From NCBI GenBank assembly GCA_964019425.1, contig OZ025787.1:434001-498000 (forward strand): DNA of 64,000 bases, read 5' to 3'. The first letter of the stretch is position 1. Each line of letters starts with the position of its first letter. The notes under the pieces are model-generated. The model saw nothing but the letters and a program-made list of their open reading frames with translations, ran no database searches and was not told the DNA's origin. The translations under genes were made by a program, and so were the position numbers. Positions 29,940 through 42,323 of this stretch are shown piece after piece. Source of the DNA: Flectonema sp. DT1601. Its lineage: Eukaryota > Euglenozoa > Diplonemea > Diplonemida > Diplonemidae.

Positions 29940-32084
29940 ATGGAGGCTGAATGTGAATTGACAAACCTCGAAGGGAGGAAACCGTCAGTTTCAATAGATA
30001 TAAATTTAGTGAGTGATGGAGATGGTCAAAATGACAAGAGAGGTGAGACTTACATGTTATCCTCAAACTCATCTATCCTTGAAAGAATAGAACGAGTTGT
30101 AGGAACTCCTAAATTTGGAAAAGAACAACACGACAATTCTAACCAGTTTCAACAGTGGAAACTTTGTATGCAAGAAACAGCTGAACGACGTAAAGCTTAC
30201 CTCTATCTTGGACTTAACGTTTTTTATATTAAAAAGGGAAAACGATGCACGACTTTTTGTTCAATTGCTTCTGTTATCGCATCTGTTTTGGCGTCGTTGT
30301 CGTTCGTTTCACCAGTTGATGATGATCACGATTACAAAACGATAATTTTAGAATGCGCGTTATCATTGGTTACGGTATTTCACATCGCTGTGTTGGTTAT
30401 TTTTTACAAATGTACTCACCAACGAGTTAACTTATTCACTTCAAGTAATAGAAAGAAAGGCTTCAGCCGTTCATCAGAATGGAAACTAATGATACTCGAA
30501 GTCACTTGTGTTTCTATTCACAAGATACCGATCCTCAATGTAAGCAGAATATGTAACGTCTTTGTATTGGGTAGGTTATTCCAACTAATGAGGTCGTTGA
30601 GAGATATTTCATTCGCGACATCATCGGCATCGGTACTTATCAGTGCTTTGTGTAATATAAAAATGGATGCATTATTTGTGTTTAAAACTCATTTATTCAA
30701 ATCACCTGTTGTGACGATGGCTGTAACTTCTGGATTGGGATTTATGTTATTGTCGTTGTTAACTTGGTTTTTTGAATTAACCTATGGGGACTTGAATCTT
30801 GCTCAATCAGCGTGGTATACATTTGTGACCGCCACTACTGTAGGGTATGGTGACTACACACCTTCATCGATTCCGGGTAAGTTAGTTGGCGTCGTATCTG
30901 CCTTGTATGGGATAGTCGTTACTGCTATTCTTGTATCTGTTGTACAACACAAACTATCCATGAGCAGCATTCAAAAACAAATAATATTATTTTTAGGCGA
31001 AGTCAAAAGGGTTAAAGTTACAAAAGACTTAGCTGCGAAAGTAATTGCCAGAACTTTTATTTATTATTCAGTCAGTCGTGTGGTATCTAGTCCTCTCTTT
31101 ATGAAACGGAGACGAACCCATGGAGGATTTATAAAGGAACACGTTGTTAAGACCTGTTGGAGTGACCTACTCACTTCACTCGACAATCTACGCAAAGTAA
31201 GAATAGAAAGTTCAACAAGCTGGGCAGGGATTTCTGTGCTTGATGTTCTTCACGCGGATACGAGTGATATTCTCGCACAGAATACTGTACTTCAATATTT
31301 AATGAGACCCGCCGATGAGGACCTCTCTGCGATGCTTCGAGTTGGAAAATACGGTCCAATTAAAAACAGAACAGGTGACATCCCTAATGGCAACCCTGCC
31401 GCATCTGTTAGTATCTCCAGGGTATGTGATGAAAGAACCGAGTCAACAAGGTATGATTGTTTTCTGAAGTAGAATAATAATATTTTAAGAAGGTCTTCTT
31501 ATTTTTAAATCCAACAGTTCGAATAGCTGCCGGTCATCAAGTAGTCGAATATCGTGTGGCTCTTCAGTTTCTCGAACAGCTGCTGACACCAGTGCGATCG
31601 TTTGCGCACTGAAACAGGTTTGTGTTTGTTACTTTGGATAAACGATTCCAGAGTGTTTTTATATATTTAATAAACTTTAATACAGGCTGTGTCTCAACCA
31701 AATATCTGTGCAAAACAATTATCGTCATTCTCACCCAAGTCATCGTCATTCTCACCCAAATCATCGTCATTCTCACCCAAGTCAAGCACCAGTCCTGTTG
31801 GGTTGAGGAGAATGCGAGGAAGGAAACGACCTCCAAGTTTTCAAGATGTACGCGACTTAGATGGGGAAGGTATTTTAAAGACGGATTCCTTCATTTACGA
31901 AGACACTCGTATTGAAGATATGGATTCACGAGTTGAAATTCTTGCTATCTCTCAACGTCGAACAGAAGAATTACTGTTAACAATTCTCAGCAAGGTTTGT
32001 GTTTTTATTTATTCCGTTCGACCTTTTTTTTTAAAAAAGGACTCTCACTGTGAGGCAACAAAGAAAGCAACTATAAATAAGTAA
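29940..32084 (+). CDS. SK-like (KCNN-type) potassium channel, three exons
   Basis: Exons 29940-31450, 31518-31617 and 31686-32084. Donors are GTATGA and GTTTGT, acceptors AACAG and TACAG, and the frame is preserved; 669 residues. Several membrane helices lie from ~100 to ~330. The pore helix and filter TATTVGYGDYTP (residues ~296-307) is a canonical K+ filter. The last helix, VVTAILVSVVQHKLSMSS, resembles the S6 end of small-conductance Ca2+-activated channels (family pattern TALVVAVVARKLELT). The following basic helical region (~340-440) is where SK channels bind calmodulin. The S4-equivalent (SLRDISFATSS) has few Arg, so it is probably not strongly voltage gated. Exon 3 encodes three SSFSPK repeats and a terminal coiled coil ending TILSK. 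After that a further GTTTGT (31995) may be another donor, so the last ~30 codons are uncertain. Confidence 0.8.
31720..31782 (+). repeat. 18-bp coding tandem repeat in the channel gene
   Basis: Three copies of a unit close to TCGTCATTCTCACCCAAG encode SSFSPK repeats. Copies differ only in the last base of one unit. Ser-Pro sites suggest kinase targets in the cytosolic tail. Length is likely to vary between strains. Confidence 0.8.
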
Positions 32085-33590
32085 TTATAAAGACTTTTAT
32101 CTTAGAACGATAGCAACTTCAACATAAAATGAAGTCCCTTAGAACTTACTGATGAAGGCCTAAAAAGGGACAAGTAGTATCAGATTAAGGCTCCTGAAAC
32201 TACATATTCTATTACCCTTTGATGTTAGGAAACTGCAGAAATGAATACTTTTCTTTTACTGCTCTCTACTTTTTTTATTCTCACTTTTCTGTTCTAAAAT
32301 TAATGATAGTAACCTTAAGGACTTCGTGTTCTCATTGTTCTGATGTCCTAAAGATTTAATAGGAACGGCATCAACGCCAACAGAGACGTACAAAACGCAT
32401 TTTTTCCTTCCCGACACCCGACTTCCTTCATACTACTCAGAAGGTGTTCGCAGTATTCCGCGCGACCGTTCTTTTCACCACGTTAGAGTTTATGGCCACT
32501 GGTCGCAGAACTTCTGCTAGCACTTCGAGGAAATGCTGGCTTACCTTTCCCGCAACTATCGCAACAATGGTAATGGTTAGACGAAGGGGTTCTCCACCAG
32601 TCCCATCTGTGAATGTGCTGAAAATTGACACTTTTTGTTAGCCCGCGTGGGTCACTCAGCCTCATCTGCAGTTCCTTTCCCCGCGGGGTCTGATACTCCA
32701 CTGTCTTTTCTTAGTATTCTGCTGCCTTTTCTCGTCCTGTCAGTTGCAGGAATGACACTTCAGGGCATTATATTATTTTGAAGTTTTCCGATTAAGCCCA
32801 CAAGTTACCAAAGCCCCAGAATCGGTGTATTTCGAGCGACTGTTCCGAAAAATAAAATACCACACAACTCAGCTTGAAAGACGACACAGCTCAGACGCGT
32901 CAACGCAGACCAGCAATGAAATGATCTGATCGAATTCTTAGTAAGAACACGTTAAGAATCTCTCTACCACTTTTATTAATTATTATTAATCCTTACTGAC
33001 CTTCACGTCAAACCGGATTGTGTATTGCACAATTTAAAAAAAAAAAAGAACGGTTTTCTGTATTTATGTATTTACGCACAAGCTTGGTATTTTTTTTTTT
33101 CTTTGTTCTTCTCCCTTGCTATTCCCTTTTTGTATTGTGTTTAACAGAAAATTGTCAGAAGCGAAAATATAGTTGTTGACGTCACGTGCGTTGTGGGAGA
33201 ATATTAAATTATACACACTGAACAAAGACAAAAAAATCAGTTTTTTTTTTTTGTTGACTAATGTAATGCTCAATCTACGAAAAAAAAAAAAAAAGAAAAA
33301 GGAAAGAGGGGACTCACACACCTTAAGAAATCTGTTTATATTAATGTCGATGCTATTATTAAAGAAAAGGTGACTGTGATTTTTTTTGTCCTCTCAAATC
33401 GATTAGTCTTCTGTCTTTACAGACAGTCGAAGAGTTTTGCTTCTTAACAGTTTCTGTGCATGGTGAATGTTCAATTACACTAAAGAGAAAAAAAAGCTAT
33501 AAATATGTAATGGTGGCAAATCCCAAGTATTGGAAATTTAAATATCACATTGTCGTATTATAACTTCATCATCACAGTTAAATAAATGTT
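32085..33590. other. 1.5-kb spacer with a GC-richer island at 32380-32760
   Basis: Most of the stretch is AT-rich. From about 32380 to 32760 base composition rises and three frames stay open for 60-70 codons (both strands). It includes a CCCCGCGGGG palindrome near 32682. No domain is recognised in any frame. The rest has A and T runs (33036-33047, 33241-33251, 33281-33294). The following gene has a CATCATCACAG acceptor just upstream of its start. Confidence 0.45.
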
Positions 33591-34127
33591 ATGTTCTGTG
33601 GAGGTGAAGTAAACATCAAACAGAAAGAGATTACTGAAGTTTATTTAAATGTTTATGACATCTCTTTGTCACTGAATAGAACTTTTGGTTTAATGGGATT
33701 GGGAATCTTTCACACTGGTGTAGAAGTGTACGGTGAAGAGTATGGTTTTGGAAGGTCTACTGACGGAACAGGTGTCTATCGACTCACTCCAACAACTTAT
33801 GATGGACATGTCTTTAGAGAATCAATCTTTCTTGGAATTACCAACCATTCTCAAGAACAAGTTAACATTATAATTAGTTCCATGTGCTACACTTCTTGGT
33901 ATGGTAGTGGGAAGTATAACTTAATAAATATGAATTGTAATGATTTTTCAGAAGACTTGTGCCACAAACTTTTAGACGGAAATTCCAATTTCCCATTATG
34001 GATAAATAGACCATGTAGAATGGCTGCCTACCTACTTCCGGAAATTATCACTAAAAAGATAGATTCTTTTGATGAACTTGTATTTTTAAAGTATGCCAGT
34101 AGAGATGCGCTTGACGACGCCGGATGA
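33591..34127 (+). CDS. PPPDE-family thiol peptidase (DeSI-like)
   Basis: The 178-residue product fits the PPPDE (DUF862) fold of deSUMOylating isopeptidases and their deubiquitinase relatives. It begins with VYLNVYDIS, has GLGIFHTGVEVYGEEYGFG with the catalytic His (His41), and KYNLINMNCNDFSEDLC with the catalytic Cys (Cys116). Both dyad residues are present and spaced as in the family, so it is probably active. It is single-exon. The ATG lies 13 bp after a likely acceptor. The target modifier (SUMO, ubiquitin or other) cannot be told from sequence. Confidence 0.88.
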   Translation: MFCGGEVNIKQKEITEVYLNVYDISLSLNRTFGLMGLGIFHTGVEVYGEEYGFGRSTDGTGVYRLTPTTYDGHVFRESIFLGITNHSQEQVNIIISSMCYTSWYGSGKYNLINMNCNDFSEDLCHKLLDGNSNFPLWINRPCRMAAYLLPEIITKKIDSFDELVFLKYASRDALDDAG

Positions 34128-34267
34128 CTAACCAGTTTTTTGATTTACACTTGTCTTGTTTGTTATGGTTGATTTTTATGGTTGATTTGCTTTTTGTTTA
34201 TTTTATTTTTATTTTTATTTTTTTTTTTTCAGAACGGGGTTTGAACCAAATCAAAAACAATAATAAA

Positions 34268-34612
34268 ATGTTTAGAAATGCTAACTCGACAGAACTCTCG
34301 GAGTGTGTTCAGCTACTGGAAGTTATTTTAAAATGCAGAAGTGAGCCACCATCACCAACATCATCAACTGTGTCTCGCAGCTCTAGAGCAAGCAGCACTG
34401 AATCCACTTATTCCACAAGGAGTACCGCCAGTGGAAGATCTCTTGCAGAAACAATAGCTCTTGCTAAGGAAAAGAAACTACGAATCCAAAGAGAAATCGA
34501 AGAACAGCAAGCAGCCGATTCCATCCCAAGAAGTATCCTAAAGGCAAGCTCACAAGGCAGTGGTAGCAGAGTCCGTTTTTGTAGGACATTAGATATTACT
34601 TTTTTAAAATAA
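34268..34612 (+). CDS. Small Ser-rich protein of unknown function
   Basis: The start is placed at the ATG at 34268 because a strong T-run plus CAG acceptor ends at 34232; the longer frame from 34124 would read through that tract as poly-Phe and is rejected. The 114-residue product has a short helix (ELSECVQLLEVILKCR), a Ser/Thr-rich linker (~30-60) and a charged helix LAKEKKLRIQREIEEQQAAD. It ends IPRSILKASSQGSGSRVRF, which resembles a short RVxF-type phosphatase-1 docking motif (RVRF). The docking idea is speculative. Confidence 0.6.
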   Translation: MFRNANSTELSECVQLLEVILKCRSEPPSPTSSTVSRSSRASSTESTYSTRSTASGRSLAETIALAKEKKLRIQREIEEQQAADSIPRSILKASSQGSGSRVRFCRTLDITFLK

Positions 34613-36520
34613 TATAAAAATGGGAACCGGTCCAAGTTCAATCCCGACCCTCGATATGACCTGTCGCTTGTTTGATAATATTTATAACAATACAATGATC
34701 TTATTCGATTGTATTGTTTGCATACCCAAATAAGTTTGCTTGTTTCTCTTAATGAATAGCTGTTGGTGGCTAATGTTACTGATGTGGTACGTAACAGTAA
34801 ATTAATAAGAATAAGGAATGATAGACACAAACATGATGAATATTACTAAAAAAACAGACCTATCAAATAGCTGCGGTCTGCTAAAGAGCTTTCTACTTTC
34901 CCCTATTCTGTTCCGATTTGCCCGTAAAAAGTAAGAAACTAATTTCTCTTAACGAGGCGGAGTAGATACTCAGACTTTAGCGTGAAGTAAGAAAACTTTT
35001 TTCTCTTCACGTTTTTTTTTTTCTTTTTATCCCTTTTCCTGTACAGCAAGTATCTGCGTTGGTGAGCCGCTACTGTGTACACCACTATTGCTCCTTCCTT
35101 AGAACACAGACACAAAGTGCATAGTAGGACGTGTGTGTATGGCGACCCAGCTTTGACACACACCAAGCGCAGTTTTGCTGCTGAGGGAAGGGAAAAAAAC
35201 AAATAAGAAAAAAAAAAAAAAAAAAAGAAACAACAACAACCAAAAAAAAAAAAAGATTTTTTATTATTGTATTATAGGTACGTGTTGAATGCAACAAAGA
35301 AATGGGATAGTATCCACACATTATAATTGGCGTAATTTCGCCCAACTCCCTCCCCTCCCCTTGACATAGAAATTGGTTGCGACAATTCTTTTCATTTCGC
35401 ATATCATATATTCTAGTCTTTACGATTTGGTTTGTTTTCTATTTGGTTATTTGACCCTCCTCTAGTAGTTATCTGCCCCCTTCCTTGGTCTTCTTTTTTT
35501 TTTATTTTTTTTCGTTATTTGAAAAAAAAAAAGTCATCACAGGTGTTTAATATATTTCCCCACCTTTTTTTTTTTTTTTTTTTTTAAAAATTATTCCCGC
35601 TGTCAAAACGTCCTCTTTTTTTTTTTCCTCTCTCTCTCTGTTATTCCGTCAAAAAAAAAAAAGAAAAAAATCAATCAAAAAAAGAAAAAAACAAGCAAAA
35701 AAAAATAAAAAATAAAAATAGGAAAGCCATCCACAGCGAATGGGTTTAAATAATTTGATACTAACTATCTATGGGATGGTGAGGGACTTCCTAGGTAGGT
35801 ACCCTGATATTTATATTGGGATGTGATGTGTTTTTATTCAACCTTTGTACTGAGCTCTATCATTTGCTTAACCAGACTGAACCCCAACTTCTCAAACAAC
35901 CCAAACAATAAGTCCCTCAAAGTGCGAGGATCCTTCGAAAGAAGGAGACGGACTCTCTTTTCGTGTTTACTTTTTTCGAATTGTTGGATAGAAGTCTAGG
36001 TTGAGATTATACTTTTTCGTAGTGCTCTGCAAAGGTAAGAATATATCATAGAAGTGCCGTCACTGTTAGTAGTTACTCAGGACCTGGTTAAATTCTAGTG
36101 TGGGAAAATTTTCCCAGTTGGTAATGGGCAATCAAAAAATAAAAATGAAAAAAAGAATAAATAAGATGAAAGGAAACACTGAACGATTTCAAAAGAAAAG
36201 GCTTTTCCCCCCCTCCTCCTTTTTTTCCCCCCTTTGTTTTTACAAAAAAAGAAAATTGTTCACAAACACATTCACAATAGCAATTTAGCTTTTATCCGTT
36301 TAAAAGCTCTAAATTTATAAAGTTTGCATCTTTTACGAAGGTTTGGCAGCTCTTTTTTTTTTTTTAACACCATAGCATTGCACTGACATCGATGTTATTG
36401 TTTTGTGTTTTTTTTTCAGTCGGGTTCCAGTCGGATGACAGCTTATTGTGGCGGAAATCCACTGTTTTTCAACTGTAAGCTCTTTTCCTCACGAGTGAGA
36501 AAGTGATGATCTGCCTTGTT

Positions 36521-36556
<36 letters not shown>

Positions 36557-38564
36557 AATTTTTCTTTTTTCTTTGAACAGTTTTTTCTATTAATTCTGAA
36601 TAATCCAATCTTGTCAGCAACACAAAAAACTGACAAGCGCGAGTTCAGTTTTTCTTTTTCTTTTTTTCTTTCCCCTCTTTTTAAAATTTTATATAATTTA
36701 TGCTATGAAAAACTTTATTCACCTACCGCCATCCCAGAAAATTCGGATTTTCTTTTTTTCCCCCCTAACCTCAACAAAGTGATTGTAAGGGAGAAAAATA
36801 GAATGTTGAGCAGCATTTTTTATTCCTTTAGGTTTTCTACTGGATTTACCGCTACGCGCGACAAACAGCTTTATGAGGTAAAGTTATCGGTACTGGAGAA
36901 TTGCGGGTGTGTGGTTATTGTGTTTTCTCTTTTTTTTTGATGATTGGTGAGTGTGTTGGGTTTCCTTATTGAACTGAATCAGGAATTAGTAGTTTTGAAT
37001 GGATCGATAAATCAATATTTGGTTTAAAAATATCATTCACTACTTACGGTTCCATCATTTTACTCTTCTTCAAACGAGGTGTTACATCCTCTTTCTTGAT
37101 TCGTTCATTCATAGTAGAACGAGTTGGAAGACCTGATGTTGAACACGTATCAAAATGAAGGTAAAGTTGGTGGCCTTCTTTTGTTTTTAAAAAAATAAAA
37201 AAAAATAATGTAAATGCCCCTTTCTCTTCCTTGTTACACAGGGGCATTTGCCATCGTTTTATTCTGTTCGCTTGTTATTCGTACCAAGCGAAATACCTCC
37301 GTTAGCGTAAGAGAGCAGTGAGGAAGTGCAATGCATTTTTACTTCGTCGATTCGCTTTTACTTTTTCGATTTTTTTTAAAATTTTTTTTTTTTTTTTTAT
37401 ATTAATTTTGTAGACCTGCAGCGTTTTACTATAAACGCTTATGGTACACATCCAGGAAAAAAAAAAAAAAACGATTGAAAAAAAACTCCTCTCTGACATT
37501 ACTCCTTTGTCTGGAAGCTGGTTTCCCTTTCCTCCGATCACATGTTTCTGTTAACATGGCAGGTGACAATTATCCGTGATGAGTGTTGTCGGTTAAAAGA
37601 CTACTAATACTTATCTTAATTAAAAAAATAAATAAAAGAACCTTTAGTTATCATTCAGCTTGGCTGTTTGTCCTCACTTTGTTTCCCACCCAACTTTATT
37701 TCCCACCCAAAACCTGCAGCATACGTAGAGGTGAACTGATATTTCTTTGCTTTCGACACTAACAGGAAGTCAGAGTGAATAGACTAATGTAGTCTGTTAA
37801 TATCAGTCAAGTGCTTCTCAGCTGTTATTTCTATTTTATTTTTTTCACAAAAGAGCAGATCCTTCGCTGCTCAGAAGCGAACTTCACGTTCGTTGCTGTT
37901 CTTTGCTTCCAGCCTCTAACAGGAAGCGTGTTGGTCCTCTTTAGTTAGTTAGCGGTTGCTATTTTTTCTGTTGATTTCTTTTTGTTGGAAGTCGAGTACG
38001 TTACGGGGGTCGATTTGTTTTTTTATTTTATTTTTATTTTATTTGTTTTGGGTATTGAATTGGGTGTTAGTTCTCAGTATTACCTTATATGTCTGTTGTT
38101 CTTATTATATTATTTTCTTTTCTTGTAATAACCCTTTTCCTATTCAACCCATCCAATGCCTTTTCTGTTTTTTGTTTCTTCTTCGTGAAGGTATTCTCCA
38201 CAGAGCTTTCTAATGGGGTAGTGGATTGTCGGTTTGGGGCTGTAAATTTTTTTTTTTTAAACTAAAATTCAGGATTCGACGTTGTCGTTTTCAATATTGC
38301 CGTCATTCTCAAAAGCATTTTTGGTACCGTTTTCTACCCGACGTCTATTATTGGTTAGGCGTCGGGTATTGCAACGCATTTTATTCTACCGTGGGTTTTT
38401 CTTATTGTACCTACAAAGCCATTGTTCGGTAGAAAGAGAATTGTTGCAGCGTAACCAACCTATTCCTTTATTAGGATTTTGTACCGGTTGCGAACAAACA
38501 AAACAAAAATGTGAGTAAAAAAAGTAAAAAGGTGAGGTTTACCCAATTCTTTTTTCTAAGAGGA

Positions 38565-39085
38565 CGTAGGCATTATTTTTGAAATTAAAAGATAACACTT
38601 GTTCACAATTTTAAAATTATTTTGAGCTCACTTCCCTCCCTTTTTCCCTGGACACTTTGTTACCTTGCTATTCAGGGATAAAAGCGTTATTATTATTGAC
38701 CTATTTTAGCCTGTGGCCTTCTGTTTTCTTTTCATAAGTAAATCTCTTCACTATTGAGGAGGAGAGCTTTTTTGAAGGTAACGGATGCAAGGTTAAATTA
38801 AAAAAAAAAAAAATCAAGACTGCTGGTATTCTTTTTTTCATTTCCTCGTAGGCAATATTAGAATCAAAGATGACACTTGTTCACAATCTTAAAATTTTTT
38901 TAAGCCCACTTCCCCTCCCCTGTTTCCTTGCCATGCATGGATAATGTTGAACGTTGCTATTAATAACATAACAACTTGTTTTGTCTGCCTTTCTGTTTAC
39001 TTTTTCCCATTTTTCACAAAGTAAATCTCCGAACTTGCCAATTGCTGGCTCGTGAGGAGGGGACTTTTCTGAAGGAGCAGGTATC
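38565..39085. repeat. Diverged tandem duplication, ~280-bp period
   Basis: Copy 1 (about 38565-38790) and copy 2 (about 38846-39085) share CGTAGGCA, then ACACTTGTTCACAAT, then CACTTCCC, then AAGTAAATCTC and GAGGAGGGGA/GAGGAGGAGA blocks in the same order. They diverge between these blocks, so the duplication is old. Confidence 0.65.
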
Positions 39086-39415
39086 GGTTAATATTTCTTT
39101 AAAAAAGTCCCCTTTTTTCTGAATTAAAACATAGAAACATCTTTTTCCTCTTGCCTTCCTCTCACGTAATTTATTGTAGTCTCCCACTATGCATTTTATT
39201 ACTTTTTTTTATTATTATGTTGTGTGGTTCAGACATGCAATCTTTATGTTTATGTGCAGGTAGCTCCTTCAATCATGCTATTTACTCTTTTTCATGTGGT
39301 GGACCATGTTGTTGGAATATCTCAGTGAATTATAAGTAGTAAGACCTTACTGTCTCGTTTTCTTTATTGACCGAACTTTAAATTATTGTTTGGTTATCGG
39401 AACATGTGGAGGTGC

Positions 39416-39446
<31 letters not shown>

Positions 39447-40533
39447 CTGTGTGGCCTTCACTAGTTATGTGTGGGAGTATCGATCATTATTTTTAAACCT
39501 CAGATATTCTTTTTTTTTTTTTTTGTAAAACGAAATGAAAAAAAAAAAATTAAAAAGTTTTTTTTTCCTCCCACCTTTTTAAGTAGGACGCTTGACAGCA
39601 TTTTTCCAGGACTCTTATCATTTTGGTTAATGAGCTTCTCTCCACGCCCCTCCGCTCCCCCTTTTTTTTTTTTTTTTTTTTTTTTTTTGAACTCTCCCCT
39701 CTCTCACCTTTTTATTCAACAACGCAAGGTTAAAAAAGAATATTATTTCTTTAACGTCAAAACTGATTTACCAAATCACCTTCCCTTTCCCCTTGTGGTT
39801 GAGTGTAGGTTATAATTAGTTGAGTAAGCAGGCCCTGAGTGGTGTTGTTTGCTCTGAGACAGATTGAGTTAAGTAAGACATTCACACTATGTGTGTGGAT
39901 TAACTTCAAGTGCAAATGGAAAAGAAAAAAAAAAAAAAATAGCATAGAAGTCTTGCAACTCATTTTCTAGATGATCAATTGTCAAGTATTTCTGTGGAAC
40001 AGACTCTCCTCTAAAAAAAACTCAAAAATAAAAGAGGTCGATTAGTCAGAATCAAACAATCAGACAAAAAAAAAAAAAAAAAGAAAAGAAATAAATAATG
40101 GATAACACGCATGGCTCCCTCATTGTAGGCGAATAGTGCTCAGAAAAGAAGAAAAAAAAAAAAACAACGCAGGCTTATCTTTGTACTTATTTATTTTGTT
40201 TTTCGTATATTTGTTGAAAAAAAAAAAGTCGGTTAAACAGCCTCTCCTCTCAAACCGTTTAATAAATGACCAAAATTGCGGTAATCTTTCTGTTTATTTT
40301 ACCTCTTGTACTGCACATTGAAACATCTATACTTGTGCCACTACGGCGTAAGACGGGGTTACTTTTTCCAACCATTCAATCATTTGTTATAACTGGTTTC
40401 AGATGTCTTTTGACCTCTTTTTTTTTTTTGTTATCGTCATCTCATTTCTGTTACTTTTTTATTTATTTATTTATTTATGTTTTTTTTATTCATATTAATT
40501 TCATACATCTTTTGGAGAGAATTAGAAGAAATA

Positions 40534-40905
40534 TAGTCTCGACCGAAGGGAACCTTAAAATAGATATTTAGGTTATCCCCAGTTGGTATGTGAGAACTCT
40601 CCGTAAGCAATTTTTATCTTTTCTGCAAAGGATCTATATCCTGCAGGAATGAAGCACCTTTACCAAGCTGACGAGATGCTTTATCTGGTATGGGTGTTTT
40701 TTCGGGTCTTTTTAGAATTGAATGGCCATTTTTTTGGGGAGGGAAGTCTTGTGGAATAGAAGGTAAGAATAAAGTCTCGACCGAAGGGAACCTTAAAATA
40801 GATATTTAGGTTATCCCCAGTTGGTATGTGAGAACTCTCCGTAAGCAATTTTTATCTTTTCTGCAAAGGATCTATATCCTGCAGGAATGAAGCACTTTTA
40901 CCAAG
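40534..40905. repeat. Near-perfect 134-bp direct repeat, 238-bp period
   Basis: 40534-40667 and 40772-40905 are identical except for one base (CACCTTT versus CACTTTT). Each begins AGTCTCGACCGAAGGGAAC and ends TTTACCAAG. A 104-bp non-repeated spacer separates them. The high identity in a non-coding region points to recent duplication or selection on the sequence. Confidence 0.9.
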
Positions 40906-41466
40906 GTACTGTCTAGCTTTGCTGAATAGATGCTCTTTTTTTACGAAAAAGGGCATTTTGTTGATTTGTATATCTCCCACGGTTTGTAACGCAAAACCTT
41001 TATCAAGGTAAGGATAGGCATTTCTTTCTCTTTTTTTTTGCAGTTCAATCCCGAGTAAAGTAGATAGATGTCGGTAAGTACTATAAACATCCTTTATATT
41101 ATTTTTGATATTTCTTTTTTTTATCTTGTCTTTATTACAGTACTCATATGCGTTTGTAAATTTAAGTTAGACACTATCGCAAGAGAGGACCGTCATTCGG
41201 TCCCTCAAATTCCCGAAATATTTTATAGCCTTTGTGTTTTATAGAAAGCTTTCCGTTGGTTTATTTCTATTTTTGTGTATGAGTTTATTGTCGAGGAGGC
41301 GGATTCATGATTGCTCGTTAGAAACGAAGCTCTTTTACCGTAAGAAATTTATAAAAAAAAATTTAACAGAGAAAATAAATAATTAAATAGAACTCTTACC
41401 GACATCATAGATGAGACCATTCCCCTGACGCTTCTCGTTTTAGAGGTCAGTTGGATTCTTCTGACA

Positions 41467-41505
<39 letters not shown>

Positions 41506-42278
41506 TTTTTTTTCTCCCTTCAGTAGTGTGTAGGCAACCTGAGCTTTACTCGGTTCCTTCCTGTTTGTAGCGGTGGAAAAAAAAAAAAAAAAAAAAAGAA
41601 AAAAAACAAGAACAGACAAATACTTTACTTTCCTGACTCATCTCTCCCCTTCTTTGTTGCAATAAAGTAGTGCGGGTGGCATATGGTATTTTCTAGCCGG
41701 AATAACAGGTTTTCCATTCTTACCGAGAATTGTAGTTTTTTGCGTAGGCAAATCCTATTTTTTCTTGTTTTATGTTTATGTTATTATTTTCTTGCCTTCC
41801 TTGTACTGAACAAGGACGTTTTGTGTGTGAGGTAACTACATTCCAATTCCTTCCTACCCTCACAGTCAAACTAATTTATGTTTCTTTTTGCATTAACAGG
41901 TGTACACTGTTGGTTACTTGAGTTGTTGTTTATGTTGTGGTTGCATTTTCTGTTTCGAGTTTATAAAATAAAAGAACAAAAATAAAAAAAATAACTAGTC
42001 TTCTCTGATATGTGAAGAAAAATTTATATCGAGATTTTGCGCCCAACTGGGCAGTGTCAAGGAACTCTTTGTTTGTGTTGCAAGAGTTTGTTTTGGTAGG
42101 TAAATACTTACAGAAAGATACAGTAATTAACTTACATCTTCTGTGGGGTCGTTTTAGGGTTGTTTTTTTTTTTTTTTTTTTGTGCTACTGATTTGCGTCC
42201 TTTGGTTGCCATATTGTTGCTTAGCTGCGTTCTTTTTAAAAAAAAATAGAAACAAGTTTCAACATAATGTGTAGCCTC

Positions 42279-42323
<45 letters not shown>

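Noticed and set aside
34124-34267. N-terminal extension of the small Ser-rich protein
   Set aside because: The extension reads through the T-run and CAG acceptor as poly-Phe; the ATG at 34268 fits better.
34625-34660. tRNA-like GTTCAATCC box
   Set aside because: Flanking arms do not pair, and no acceptor or anticodon stem can be drawn.
36505-37582. Box C-like GTGATGA motifs as snoRNA starts
   Set aside because: No box D at suitable spacing and no terminal stem.
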